From: Staphylotrichum longicolle | Lineage: Eukaryota > Ascomycota > Sordariomycetes > Sordariales > Chaetomiaceae | Assembly (NCBI GenBank): GCA_019096155.1 | Contig: JAHCVI010000004.1 | Span: 3,906,001 to 3,970,000, forward strand | Reading direction: 5' to 3' | Length of the DNA stretch: 64,000 nt | Shown here: positions 20,298-32,123 of the stretch, one piece after another | Position numbering within the stretch: the first letter of the stretch is position 1 | Layout: each line of letters starts with the position of its first letter | Made by a program: the position numbers and the translations under genes | The notes under the pieces: model-generated | What the model was told of the DNA's origin: nothing | The model's database searches: none | What the model saw: the letters and a program-made list of their open reading frames with translations, nothing else

Positions 20298-21956
20298 TCA
20301 CCCATGGCTCGAGCGTGGAGACTGCAGGTCAAAAAGCACATCGCATACTTCTTTGGGTTTCGTCTTTATCGAAGCGTGGATCCAGTCGCTTGGGGACACA
20401 GCATACTTCAGGTTGCCGACCATGTCGGCCGCCTCTTTGCAGAAGCCAAAGTCCAAAAACATGTCCTCGGGGTAGATCAACGCCGCCACCGGGACCTCGT
20501 TCCCACTCAGCTTCTCTTTGTCGTACAGTTCTGACCAGTCGGCCTTTTTCGCCAGTTCGTCTGCAGGCTTGACAAACGGTGCGAGCTTGTTGCCGGCATC
20601 CCGCAGCATGAAGTCGTGAATCATCTCTCCCGAAAAGTAAAGTGGTCCAGATGTGTCGAACTTTGTGCTCAGGTTGGCAAAGTTAAAGTTGGTTTGAAGC
20701 CAGGCAAAGTTGTTGCTTGCCTGTTCCCTGCCAACGCTATGGGCTGCCCATCCCGGAGCCGCTTTCATCTGGCCAGAGCAGTAGATGGCCTCGTGCAGCA
20801 CGGCATAAAGCGGCCGCTCAGGCAACTTAAACCCAGCACCGCCCTCTTTCGCAAATCTCGTCAGCGACTCTTTGGAGACCGAGCCGCTGGTGCTGAGGTC
20901 CCTGGCAAAGTCGCCCACAAGTGAGTGGACCTTCTGGAATCCCTCCTCGCCACGGCCAAAATGCCGCCCCATGGTCAAGAAACCTTGCGCACTAAGTACC
21001 TGTCCATCTGAAAGTGAAATGCCAGTCGCACGGCTTCCCAGCCACTTGACAATTTCCTTGACGCGAGCCGTATCTTCGGGGAAGGCTGCATAATACTTTT
21101 GGTTGACCTGGACTAGTCGCTGATACAACGCCGTGTAGACGTCTTTGGGCGTCTTCCCAACTGGCGGCATTCCCCCCGTAAGGTACACTGCGTCGAGGCC
21201 TCCGGGAAGAAACGAAAGGTAGGTCATCGCAATCCAGCCGCCAAACGACTGGCCGACAAGCATGAACCTGACCCCGTTGAGGCTCAACCGGATGGCTTCG
21301 AGGTCGGCCACGATGGAGTCCTGCCGGAACCACGTTAGGTAATCAGCGCCGTCAGACTTCCCATTCATGGTGTTGGCGTTGACCGGACTGCTCCCGCCGG
21401 TTCCTCTGTAGTCGAGGAACAAAATCGGATGCTTCCATCGTTGCAGGAGAATGCGGTTGAGATCGGGGTTGGCACCGGCCGGGTTTTTGTCCCCTGGACC
21501 GCCGCACAGGTAGACAATCACGCGGTCCTTGCTGCTTAGGCCAAGCTCCCAGCTCTTGTCTGCGCTGCCGTAAGAGGGGATGGCGGGGCGCGTGTCGCAG
21601 ACCAATTGAGCCTGCAACTCAATGGATTCAGCTTTACTTCGGTCCTTGTGGGTATGGCGCAGCGGGACAGAAAACCGCAAGTTCAGGCTTGGGAATCCGT
21701 GGACTTCGCCGTCTCTGATCTTGCCAACTCGGTGAGCTGCCTGGACTCGGTTCCAGTCGATCCGCATGGGTTTGAAACGATATTGTAATAATGATGCATA
21801 GCGATGGGATGCTAACATTGCCAAAATGCCGTCATTTATAAGTTCTTCGGCCTTGACGTCAAAGAATGCCCCCCCAGCGGGAGACAAAGACACAAGGGGA
21901 AAGGGATGTCGAGGAACAGCGCCGCCATGGCCATTGTCCATCGTAACCTGCCTCAT
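20298..21956 (-). CDS. Alpha/beta hydrolase, prolyl iminopeptidase-like (S33)
   Basis: One exon encodes 552 residues from the first in-frame ATG at 21956. Features of the S33 peptidase group are VIVYLCGGPGDKNP (the oxyanion HGGPG equivalent with Cys for His), LFLDYRGTGGSSP, nucleophile elbow LVGQSFGGW, acid near YPEDMFLDF and histidine in DWIHASIKTKP. These enzymes remove N-terminal proline or act on related amides and esters. An ATG at 21941 is an alternative start. No secretion signal is evident. Identity as a peptidase rather than another S33-fold hydrolase is likely but not certain. Confidence 0.82.
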   Translation of the reverse strand: MRQVTMDNGHGGAVPRHPFPLVSLSPAGGAFFDVKAEELINDGILAMLASHRYASLLQYRFKPMRIDWNRVQAAHRVGKIRDGEVHGFPSLNLRFSVPLRHTHKDRSKAESIELQAQLVCDTRPAIPSYGSADKSWELGLSSKDRVIVYLCGGPGDKNPAGANPDLNRILLQRWKHPILFLDYRGTGGSSPVNANTMNGKSDGADYLTWFRQDSIVADLEAIRLSLNGVRFMLVGQSFGGWIAMTYLSFLPGGLDAVYLTGGMPPVGKTPKDVYTALYQRLVQVNQKYYAAFPEDTARVKEIVKWLGSRATGISLSDGQVLSAQGFLTMGRHFGRGEEGFQKVHSLVGDFARDLSTSGSVSKESLTRFAKEGGAGFKLPERPLYAVLHEAIYCSGQMKAAPGWAAHSVGREQASNNFAWLQTNFNFANLSTKFDTSGPLYFSGEMIHDFMLRDAGNKLAPFVKPADELAKKADWSELYDKEKLSGNEVPVAALIYPEDMFLDFGFCKEAADMVGNLKYAVSPSDWIHASIKTKPKEVCDVLFDLQSPRSSHG

Positions 21957-23096
21957 CGTGAGAGTCTCTGGCTGAAAGGGCGACAAAGACTTGATTGAGT
22001 TCGTTCGAGCTGCAGCTGGCTGAGGCGTGTCGTGTTCTTTAAGCCACAAACCACGAACGGCACGCGTACCCGTGGGCAACTGTCTTGTGTCGTAATGTTG
22101 ATGGACCCTTCATCCTGGTCGAGTTGGAGCACCCCGAGCTCCAGTCTTTGATCTTATCCCCTGCCAGCTGCCTCGGTACATCCAAGCTCACCGACACTTG
22201 GATCAATTCCAGACAGTCATGTGCCAAACTGGCCCTGCGCCCATCGCCACCCATCACCAACCATCACCAACGGGCCGGGTCATGCATGGCAACAAGTGCC
22301 ACCAACGACCAAGATAAGCCGGCGACGTTCAAGACAGCCAACCGACAGCCAACCAATTCTGGACATTGGAAGTGCTCTGGCACCAGAACCCCTGTCAGAT
22401 TGAACTTGGTCCGAGCCAAGTTGGTCATTTCCAACTGTGTGGTCAACGGCCATTTACGGTGAGTGGTTCACCGGTGGCCACAAACATGCAAAGTTCCTCA
22501 GCTCGATGCCAAGGTCTGGTTCACCGTGGAGACAAGATCGCGCTAGCTCGATACTAGCCCAATGATGCAAGACCTATGTAGGGGGTGGTCAGCCGTCAAT
22601 GGCACCCAACCTTGAACACAAAGCATTGGATATCCGGCATATCATTCGGCGTGACCCCCACGCAAGACTCGGTGCCAGCGCAGTCTAACCCAGAAAGTGC
22701 GTACATCGATACACGAAAGAAGACCTGAGTGTTTCACAAGAGACGTCGCGTCGTAGCATACTTGCAGCAGCACCTCATCCCTGGACCAGGCCAAGTCGCA
22801 CAGAGTTGACCCCGAAGCGACATTACTATCTGGTTGGAAGATTTACGGGGTGATGGAAAACCCGGTAGTACCTCCTGTTCTCATCACCTTTCTCGTCATA
22901 CGTTAGCTCCCCGCTCGGAACCGACATACATGCACCCGGTTCGCGCGCCATCTCAGCAGCCTACTTTTGAAAGATCCTAATGGCAACAATAACCGACGGA
23001 CTCTCCAAGAGCAAGCCCCGACTGAGCGACCCGTGACCGCGAATAAGCCGGATGAGCAATGCGTCAACAACGCGAGTAACCGAGACGGCCAACCGG
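21957..23096. other. Intergenic region, nothing but a short repeat
   Basis: 1.1 kb. CCATCACCAA is repeated back to back at 22251-22270. Frames are short and lack family resemblance. Confidence 0.4.
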
Positions 23097-25327
23097 CTAC
23101 TCGGTGTCCTCGTTTTCCTCCTCCTCGTCCTTCTGATCTCCCTTCTTCTCCAGAACAAGCATAAGACACTGCAGAGGTTAGTCAGAACAACCGTCTAACC
23201 CCAAAGAGAGAAACCAAAGCCACTTACCGTTCTCGACCGCATAATCTCGGTCGTCTTCCCATCCAGCGTCCGGCTCACCCCGCTCTCAAACTGCGCCGGC
23301 TGCAACACACTCCTCTCATCAACAGCCGCTCCCTCCATGTTCTTCATCACCATCCCGTCCAGGCCCGTCGCACCATTAATCGCGAACGTGACCTGCTTCC
23401 CGCAGAGCAACCGGCCCTTGTTCCTAGATAACCTGATCCTCCCCGTCACGCTCGCTAGATAGCCCCGCAGTTTGAACTTCTCCCTCTCCCCATACACCTC
23501 GCGCGCGACGTTGCTCACCGCCAGGGCCTTGGCCCGGTCCTCGGCCGTGAGGTCGTCCACGTGCATTTTGCGGTACTCGTACGTCGTGCCGAGGACGAAC
23601 AGCAGCGGGTGGTTGGCGCGCCTGCCGAGCTCGATCTCCTCCGCCCAGCAGGTGATGTGGTAGTACAGCTCGGTCTCGGCGTCGGCGACGCGCTCGAGCA
23701 TGTCGTAGACGAGGGGCTTGCCGTCGTGCGTGTCGAGGCGCAGGTCGTAGGCCAGGCCGAGGCGGTGGCCTGATGTGAGGGGCAGGGTGTCGTGCTTGGC
23801 GTGGTTGTGGCTGTAATTATGTGTCAAAGGGCATGGTCAAAGAGCGGGTGGTTTGGAGAGTGAAGTTTTACCTCGCAATGAAAAAGTGGCGGTACTTGCT
23901 CGATGCAGGATCGAAAAGCATCTCTTTGTCGCCGCAGCCGACGGCAATCTCGCCGCCCCTGGAACAGGACCTCTTAAGGATGATCAAGAGTGTGCCGACA
24001 CGGGTAGGGTCGTAGTATTCGCTGTGGCTGTGTGAGTGAGAGAGATATGGGGAGGTGAGTCCTGTGCACTCACTTGTGGAAGTCTCGCCACATCGAGCCC
24101 TTCTCCCAGAGATGAAGGTTTTGCAGGCGAGTTGTGAGTTTCCGTTCGCCAAACCCCAAATACCGGCCAGCCTCCTGAGCATACTCGGCAAGAATGTCCT
24201 CCCAATAGCGGTGCCTGACTTCGACAACACTTCCGGGGATCGTCCTGGAGTATCATCATGTCAGCAACACCTCTCGCAAGAGACAGAGTCCAGAGACATA
24301 CCACGTCGGTGTCCTCTTCACCGCTTTCCAGTCGATACCGTACCGCTTTGCCCGCAGCTCTCTAGCGTAGTCCTTGACGACCTGGAGCTGGCCTTCGTCA
24401 TATGGCTCGATGATCACTCCATGGTTGAGGAGCTCAATCTCAGGCATGGGTAAGTACTCAAGGCCTCTCCCGTAAGCCACCTCTCCCGTTGGAAAGGCAG
24501 CCAGGGATGTGGCAATGTGAGTCAGAGGGCTGGTCGACTCTGAAGTCGGTAGCATCGAGGCCGGTTGATCACGTCCAACTTGGTCTTCCACAGGATGCTC
24601 GGGAGCGGGGCCGCTGCTCTCGCTCTCGACCACGATCCGCCGGTGGTTGGCTCTGAATGTGTTGCGCTTCTTCACTCGGCCATCGGCCTGCGCCTTGTCC
24701 CGTCCTGCCATACCTTGACGGCTCACAGCCGGAAGCCTGAGCGATGGAAGGAGGTGCGAATGGGTCTTAGCGCGTCCTGGAATCGCATGAGTTGATGTAA
24801 TGGTCGACTTCTCAACCGTTGCCTCTTCCAGCACCCTACCCTGACCGCTGACTGACATGGCCTGGCGCCTGAGCGAGGGAGGAATGGCGTTGGGGGAGTA
24901 GATCTCGTCATCATCCGAGAGCGCGGGGGTTACTGGAGTGGTTGAGCCTTGGGCGGTTTCCTTGTCTAAGGCCAGTCCTTCAGCCGGAGTTTGTTCTTCT
25001 CGGGCATCGTCGACGCAGTCCGTGCTGGCGATAATGGCGGTGTTGCCCGCTCTGAAGCCATCATTTGTCGCAAATCGCTTGTTGTGTGTTTTGTTCCTTG
25101 CGTGCAGCCAGTCTGGTTTCAATGTACGATGCTTGAGTTGCGCAACGAGAAAAGCCTTAGGCAGTCGCGGAAGGTACTCCAAACAAAAACCAAGCTATAC
25201 CATTGAACTGAACAATCTTCAAAGGCGCGCTAGACCGCGCCGTAGCTTGCACGAACGAAATATCAAGTACACCTGGGCAGTGGTCGGAAATTTGAACTAG
25301 CTGCTGTATTTCAGTCGGGTGGTGCAT
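23097..25327 (-). CDS. Unrecognised six-exon protein
   Basis: Exons 24302-25131, 24074-24244, 23872-24021, 23228-23810 and 23097-23168 join in phase through introns of 57, 52, 61 and 59 nt with good borders. A first exon at 25178-25327, starting at an ATG and joined by a 46-nt intron, also keeps phase and gives 651 residues in total; this 5' end is tentative, and an internal ATG at 24861 is the alternative. The first half is low-complexity and charged (SDDDEIYSP, RVKKRNTFRANHRR). The second half looks globular (DWKAVKRTPTW, HRYWEDILAEYAQEAG, LTTRLQNLHLWEKG, LGLAYDLRLDT). The C-terminus is acidic (DEEEENEDTE). I recognise no domain and assign no function. Confidence 0.68.
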
Positions 25328-26179
25328 TCCTCAACCACTTCTCAAAGACCAGGGACTGGCCAATGGCCTTTTTCTGACAATTAAAGTCACTCATGTGGAA
25401 GCAGTTGGAAGGACAACTTGAGCAAGGGTCCGAGTTTCAGCTGTGAATTTGACAATAGCAGTTGGGCGAATACTGTGAACGAATGCGGCCATGGGTGTCC
25501 CATGGGCATCCCAAAAGCAAACGACGCAGACCATGGCGCAAGATGGAAGCCTGTGGAAAATCCAAACAAGGGGTCTTGTCTGCGCAAGGGATACATTGTG
25601 AGACATCCCCATACCGAAAGAACAACCACTTCCGCTCCTTCATGTTATGAGAAATGCTCAATCGAGGGCACGACTTTTCACACCAGCCATGAACCCTCGA
25701 TGTCAACCTGGGACCGCTGTCGCACGAACTCCAATCACATGGAGGCCGTGCGAATACCTTGCAAACAACCCTTGTCCAGCATTTTGAAGTAACTGAGATG
25801 GTCATGTCGAGTGCTGTCTTGGCAGAACCATCCATCGAAACCAGGCAAGTTGCAGGGATGTGGTGAATGACAGCCCAATGAGCAGTGTGGGATAGATGGG
25901 AAACACCAGGCCCTTTGGCATTCCTCATGTCCATGGTATCATACAATTTTGACCATCCTGTTGGCCAAGCGAGTGTTTCCTCCCACTGCGAAGAGGAGAG
26001 AGACTGCCCTTTGCAGACGCCCTAAACCACAACTCCGCCGTACTCCGCTAACGGTTGATACAGGCTATCGCCGAATTCCAATCCAGAAACAAGAAAAATA
26101 TCGCCGAGGCCGACGGCCGTGATCAGCTCCCGAGGAAGTCGCTGTTGCTTGAGCGCTCCACACCAGCTCCTCTCCCCGC
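25328..26179. other. Intergenic region, nothing recognised
   Basis: About 0.85 kb downstream of ISU1 and upstream of the unrecognised six-exon gene. The frames here are short and unlike any known protein. Confidence 0.4.
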
Positions 26180-26935
26180 TCATGCCGTCGCCGTCTCCAG
26201 CTTGGCATCCCTCCCAGCCAAGCTCGTGGGCTTGACGCCGGGGTTCTTCTTGTAGTAGTTGGTGATGGCCGACTTGATGGCGTCCTCGGCAAGCATGCTG
26301 CAGTGGAGCTTGACTGGTGGCAGGCACTGCAGGATCAATCAGCACATTTTGTTCAGGCGTTAGGTAACAAAGTGGCGGGGAACGTACCAGCTCCTTGGCA
26401 ATCTCCGTGTTCTTTACTTTCGACGCCTGCTCCAGGGTCATGCCGCGGACAAGCTCGGTCAGGTAACTGGACGACGCGCTATGGTGAGGTTAGCAACCCG
26501 TAATGGCCAACAAGAGGGACGCCTCGCATCCGAGGGGCGGACAAAATATGAGCTTACATCGCAGAGCCGCATCCGAACGTCTTGAACCGCACGTCGCTAA
26601 TGACTTGTGTCGCGGGGTCGACCTTGATATGGAGCCGCATAACATCGCCGCAGGCCGGCGCTCCCACCAGTCCTTCGCCCACTGAGCTGTCCGACTTGTC
26701 TAATGTGCCAACGTTCCGCGGGCGGGAGTAGTCTGTCGCAGAGAATGTTAGCCTGGTCTCAAAGCAATCGCAGTGATGCGGAGGGTAACGTACGGTCAAG
26801 GACCTTCTCGTGGTACTGCCGCCTCTGGGGTTGAGCAACCAGCGGCGCGATCTGTCGGGACACTGGGGCGGCGATTGGCCGAGCCGAGCTTGCCAGAGCT
26901 CGGCACGAGACTGCGCGGACGGTTCTCGAGAACAT
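26180..26935 (-). CDS. ISU1: Mitochondrial iron-sulfur cluster scaffold
   Basis: IscU-type scaffold on which the Nfs1 desulfurase complex assembles [2Fe-2S] clusters in the mitochondrial matrix. Four exons (26794-26935, 26558-26732, 26388-26478, 26180-26326) with introns of 61, 79 and 61 nt give 184 residues. The N-terminus MFSRTVRAVSCRALASSARP is a basic, hydroxylated mitochondrial presequence. The three ligand cysteines are in GAPACGDVM, FGCGSAI and LHCSML, and the Hsp70-binding loop LPPVK is intact. The sequence starts the mature domain at YHEKVLDHYSRPRNVGTLDK as in other eukaryotes. Essential and well conserved; no irregularity. It is divergent from UBP14. Confidence 0.96.
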
Positions 26936-27788
26936 TGTCGGTGCTATCGTATTGTGCTGTGTCGTGCGAATCAGGAATCGGGATGATCGTGGCGTTGAAG
27001 ATGGATTTCGGTGCCAATATCAGGTTTTGAAGTTGGAGGTGTTTGCTTGATTGAGGAGGCAACGGGCGTGCCAAAAAGTTCCTGGGGATTGCGGGACTTG
27101 TCCATGACGCCCGAAGGGGCGATTTCCGGCATGGCGACTGGCTCGGGCTATCTTAACAAAAGTGGACCATTTTCCTGGCCAGATTGCGGAAAGACTGTTA
27201 GTACGGAAATGCCATGCATGGCCCCCATCGGGCTTGGCGCGTGGGCGTCATGCCGACGTCGGCTAGACCGGAGAAAGTGGAGCAGAGAATCTCCACGTCC
27301 GCGGAGATTAGATTGATTGATAACGGAGACCGAGTGGCCAGCCGGCTGCAGCAAAAAGCGATGGCATTTGCGTTGGTCATGCACTCCACCTGAAGCATTT
27401 TGGCTGCTGGCTGAGGGACGCGTCGCATTTTCGCATGGGCGAAGTCGCGTCTGCCAGGGTCTGAGCCGTCTATCGTTGACTATCTGGTCCCATTGCAAAA
27501 ATGCCTACGCTTTGATAAGAGATGTTATATAGTTAGTGCAAACAGAGCAGCGCGAGCAGTGGTTCGTATCCCTGCCAGCGCCAGCTGCAACAGCTGCATC
27601 ATCGCGGGGCTGTTGCCTGCCGTTGCCCCGCGCCTCAGCTTCCCAGCCAGAGCCAGCTCCAGGCTGTCTCCACTAGCACAGCTCAAGCTTCACCTTCTGC
27701 ACCAGTGCATTGCGGGCTGGAGCTCAACTCTGGTCGACCGTCAAGACTTTCAACCACTCGTTTGCATCAAACAAGTCAGATATTCAAC
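26936..27788. other. Divergent promoter of ISU1 and UBP14
   Basis: About 850 bp between the two start codons. One TCGGCTA (27259) occurs singly. No gene is seen. Confidence 0.45.
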
Positions 27789-30279
27789 ATGGCGTGCCCG
27801 CACGTCGGACCTTCCAGTATGCCCACCAACATCCCTTCATCTGCAGGGGTAGCTGACTTGCGCTGCAGACCTGTCCAAGCCAACGCCCGCCGACTCGGTG
27901 TATCGAGAAGACTGCACCCAGTGCTTCGATTCCATCGTTCGTGTCGCTCTCTCTTCTGCAGCTCTGCTTGCATCATCTAACAGGCACAGGATGACCCGGC
28001 CGGCCTAGATGTCTGCCTCAAGTGCTTCAACGGCGGCTGCGCCGGCGACCGCAGCCACGCATTGCTGCACAGCAGCCCCCGGAACCATCCCCTCGCTCTC
28101 AACATCCGCCGCACCCGCAAAGTGATTGTCAGGGACGAGCCGCCGCCGAAGATGTCGAAGCTTGCCATCGCCGCCGAGACGGAAGCCGACCGCTACGACA
28201 CGACCCTCACGGTCAAGTGCCTCGAGTGCGGGATTGACAACCTCGACAAGACGGACCCCGCCCTTGCCCCCGTCGTTGACGCCATTATGAAGGCCAACAC
28301 ATTTTCTCGAAAAGAGGAGGTCAAGGCGTGGGAGCAAGAACTAACGAGCTGCGAGCACATCCTCACCCTGCAGCAGAGCCCCCCTCGGCAGCTGTCGCAG
28401 GAGCTGGGACAGTGCTCCAAGTGTGACTTGAAGGAGAACCTCTGGCTGTGCTTGGAATGCGGGAACCTCGGCTGTGGGCGGGCGCAGTTTGGGGGCGTGG
28501 GAGGCAACTCGCACGCGCTGGAACACTCACGGGAGTGTGCCCATGGCGTGGCAGTCAAGCTGGGATCGATCACGCCCGAAGGAAACGCCGACGTCTACTG
28601 CTACACTTGTGACGAGGAGCGGGTAGACGAGGACCTCGGAACCCACTTGGCCAACTGGGGCATCATCCTCGCAGAGCGGCAAAAGACGGAGAAGAGCTTG
28701 ACCGAGATGCAGATCGAGCAGAACCTGCGGTGGGAGTTTTCGATGACGACCGAGGACGGCAAGGAGCTGATGCCGCTCTTTGGCCCCGGGTTGACGGGTC
28801 TCAAGAACCTCGGCAACAGTTGCTACCTCGCCAGCATTCTGCAATGCCTCTACGATATGCCATCTTTTCAAGAGCGATACGGCGGTGGGGTCGATTCGCC
28901 TCCTGATGTGTTGGACCCTGCACAAGATCTAGAGACACAGCTTCGCAAGATGGGAGACGGCCTCCTCTCGGGGCGATACTCCAAGCCCGACTCGGACGTG
29001 ACCGTCTCCGAACACTCGCCCGAGGTGCCGCACCAAAAGGGCCTCCAACCCTCCATGCTCAAGCACCTCATCGGGCGCGGGCACGAGGAGTTCTCCACCA
29101 TGCGCCAGCAAGACGCGTTTGAGCTCCTTCAGCACCTCATCAAGCTCATCACGCGGTCCAGGCATCCGTCAGGAGCCGCCGACCCCACCCAGGCCATGCG
29201 ATTCGTGATGGAGCAGCGGTTGCAGTGCAATGGGTGCAACAAAGTGCGGTACAGCAGCACCGAGCAGGACAGCATCTTCATCGACGTCCCGCTTGAGAAA
29301 CTCCCGGCCGAGGAAGGCCAGGAACCCAAGTACAAGCCCGTCAACCTCAAAGAGTGTCTCGACAACCTGACTGCGCCCGAGACGGTCGAGCTCACGTGCT
29401 CGTCATGCGGCAGCAAGGGGTTCTCCAAGCGCCAGCTGTTCAAGACGTTCCCGGAGGTCCTCGTCGTCAATGCGCGCAAGATGGCCGTGGTGAACTGGGT
29501 CCCGGTCAAAGTCGACGTGCCCGTGCTGGTCGGCGACGAACCGTTTGCCCTGGATGCGTATCTCTCCAAGGGCCAGCAGCCCGATGAGGAGGCGCTGCCA
29601 GAAGAAGAGACCGCGAGCAACGTGCCCGCCTTCGTGCCGAACCCGGAGGCGCTCGCGATGCTCGAGGCGATGGGGTTCCCCAGGGTGCGCTGCGAAAAGG
29701 CGCTGCACGCGACCGGCAACACGGATTCCAACTCGGCCATGGAGTGGCTCTTTGGCCACATGGAGGATCCGGATATCGACGAACCGCTCAAGCTGGAACC
29801 TGCTGGCGCCAAGTACACGGCGGACCCGGAGAAGCTCGCCATGCTTGAGTCGATGGGTCTCGGCGGGCCCCGTGCGACCAAGGCGCTCAAGGAGACGAAT
29901 GGCGATGTTGAGCGGGCGATCGAGTGGCTGTTCAGCCACCCTGACGACCAGGGCGAGATGGAGGAGGCGGGTGACGCTGGCGCGGAGACGGCCCGGGCGC
30001 CTGCGGCGGAGGCAGGTAGCAGCGCGCTGCCGGCCAACTTCCAGCTGCAGTCGATTGTGTGCCACAAGGGGACAAGTATTCATACTGGGTGAGTTGCAAT
30101 GCCGTTGTTTCTGTCAAAGCCCAGGCTAACCGTTTGCCAGACACTACGTTGCATTCATCCGCAAGAAGCTCGGCGACGAGCTGTCGTGGGTGCTGTTCAA
30201 CGACGAAGAGGTGGTCAAGGTGGTGGACGTTGAGGAGATGAAGAAGTTTGCCTACGTCTACTTCTTCAGGCGAGTTTAG
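27789..30279 (+). CDS. UBP14: Ubiquitin carboxyl-terminal hydrolase 14 (isopeptidase T)
   Basis: Disassembles free polyubiquitin chains, keeping the proteasome clear. Exons 27789-27816, 27869-27936, 27990-30088 and 30141-30279 with introns of 52, 53 and 52 nt give 777 residues. Domains in order are an N-terminal variant zinc finger (YREDCTQCFDSI, CLKCFNGGC), the ubiquitin-binding zf-UBP (CSKCDLKENLWLCLEC, GCGRAQFGG), the USP Cys box GLKNLGNSCYLASILQCL with catalytic Cys about 310, the QQDAFELLQHL helix, two UBA domains (ALAMLEAMGFPRVRCEKAL, LAMLESMGLGGPRATKAL) and the His box HTGHYVAFIRK split by the last intron. Length and order match USP5/Ubp14 exactly. It converges with MAD2, 278 bp apart. 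Confidence 0.96.
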
Positions 30280-30557
30280 GCAGGTTATCGAAAAACACAC
30301 AAGATTTCGGGTTATGAGGCATGACAGGACGTGAGGGATGATGGCTTTTATGTGTAGCCCATAGAGAAAATGGGATAGATTTGTTACGCCACCGAAGACG
30401 GCCCCTTGAGCCGACTGTTACTGTAAACCAAATGATCCGTTGACACATGCCCAACCCAGCCAGTCCAGCTCCCAAGCCCCGATCCCATCCATGTATCCTA
30501 CTCCAAACTCCAATCTAGCAAACAGGCATCATATCATACACATCCCATGGCATCCCT

Positions 30558-31415
30558 CTATTCCACCATCCGATAGCTGACGAGCGTGTCGACGCGGTGG
30601 TTCTTTGTGCTGAAGCCGCGCAGCTGGACGCGCTCGCCGTTGACGATCTCCTTGGCATCGCTGTCGCCCCACTCGACGGGCACCTCGCTCGAGGCGTCGG
30701 CGTAGACGAGCACGTTGAAGGTGCAGTCGCCCTGCAGCTGCGGCAGGAAGGTGACGGAGGCGGTGATCTGGCGGAAGATGGCGGCGATCTCGGCCTGGAT
30801 CTCGGCTTCGGTCTTTTCCTTGTCCTCGCCTCCTGTTGACCCCCCTGTTGCTGCTGCTGCTGAGGCGTTCTCCTGGTCGGCGGGTTTGGATTTGGAGGTC
30901 TTGGACGACGATTTGGACGACTTGGCCTTGGCCAGGATCTGCACGTCAAACTGCCACCGCTCGACGTGCTCGCCCGTGTCCTTGTCGGTGATGACGATCA
31001 CCAGCTTCGAGATCTTGCCGCCCACCATCCACTTGTCGAGCTGCGACATGATCTTCTTGATGTAGGCGCGCACCTGGTCGTCGGACGACACGAGCATGTT
31101 GAGGCCATACTTTTTGACGGCGGAGAAGTCCTCGGCGGGGTAGACGCCTCGCTGGAAGCTGCGGGTGCGACGAGTTAGCCTGACTGTCGGGTGTTGCCAG
31201 TTGATCGAAGGGCTATGGGGAGTGCTCGTACAGGATCGTGTGGATGGAGTATTGGAACTGGCGGCAGGACAGCGGTTAGCCATGTCAGAAGTGGGAGGTG
31301 CATCTCTTGGGGCGCACGGGGCACTCACAAACTCGGCGACAAGCTTCGCGCTACCCTTGAGCGACAGCTTGTGCACTTTGGACTTGTCCTTCTCGGGCGC
31401 TGTTGATGATGCCAT
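30558..31415 (-). CDS. MAD2: Spindle-assembly checkpoint protein MAD2 (HORMA domain)
   Basis: Inhibits APC/C-Cdc20 until kinetochores attach. Exons 31329-31415, 31232-31257 (only 26 nt) and 30558-31158 with introns of 71 and 73 nt give 237 residues. The tiny exon supplies FQYSIHTI, after which the chain continues FQRGVYPAEDF, then VKKYGLNML, KWMVGGKISKLVIVI and ERWQFDVQI. The safety-belt C-terminus ends VDTLVSYRMVE. Between the HORMA core strands, at about residues 113-152, is a Ser/Lys/Ala/Gly-rich insertion (KSSKSSSKTSKSK) not present in compact MAD2 proteins. Identity is clear. Confidence 0.94.
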   Translation of the reverse strand: MASSTAPEKDKSKVHKLSLKGSAKLVAEFVSAPCAPRDAPPTSDMANRCPAASSNTPSTRSCTSTPHSPSINWQHPTVRLTRRTRSFQRGVYPAEDFSAVKKYGLNMLVSSDDQVRAYIKKIMSQLDKWMVGGKISKLVIVITDKDTGEHVERWQFDVQILAKAKSSKSSSKTSKSKPADQENASAAAATGGSTGGEDKEKTEAEIQAEIAAIFRQITASVTFLPQLQGDCTFNVLVYADASSEVPVEWGDSDAKEIVNGERVQLRGFSTKNHRVDTLVSYRMVE

Positions 31416-32123
31416 TGTGGTTGTGTCGGATCTCTGTTCTCTTCGCAGGTGTGTGGTGGTCGGAGAGGTGCAAGGCGTTGGTGAAGCTCCCCACTTTGTT
31501 TACTTTTTTTGGCAGAAATGGTTGGCTTGTTGTCAGGGGCTGCAGCGGGGAACCTGGGCGTCTGGTCCACGCGTTTGGGTCTGTGCACGAGCCACGTTTG
31601 GTCGGCAAACGATCTCTGGTCAAAAGCCATGGCGCCCAGATGTCAAACACAAGCTATGAATTCCAGTTTCGGTTTTCGTGATGCCTGCCAGCGATCCTGG
31701 CGTGTCACGTACCCCAGACCAGGAAAGCATCTCTACTGAGGAGGTCGACTTGAAAGGTAGTCAACAACAACAAAGAACACGGGCCAGAATCGTCAGAGAG
31801 TAAGGGGAAAGTAAGTTGTTCATTAATCCATTAGACATTTGCCATGCGACCTGAACTCCACCCAGCCGTAAGCCGCGAAGGGAATGAGTCCCTCCACTGA
31901 TGGCCTCGTGTACAATACACGCCCATGACGCGTCAAGACGGACGCCTCGAAACGCTATGCATCACCAATGTATATGCAGTACGTGTGCATGATCCTTCGT
32001 AAATCCAAGCTTGTCGCCGCTAAACAAAATTCCGCGCAGTCGCGGGTATCGCTGGCTCTTGGTCAGTTTGTGACGCACGGTGTGGTTGGTGACTGATCGG
32101 CGGGCGACCCATATGAGCGTGCC
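31416..32123. other. Intergenic region, nothing recognised
   Basis: About 0.7 kb between the MAD2 ATG and the stop of the membrane protein. No gene is supported. Confidence 0.4.
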
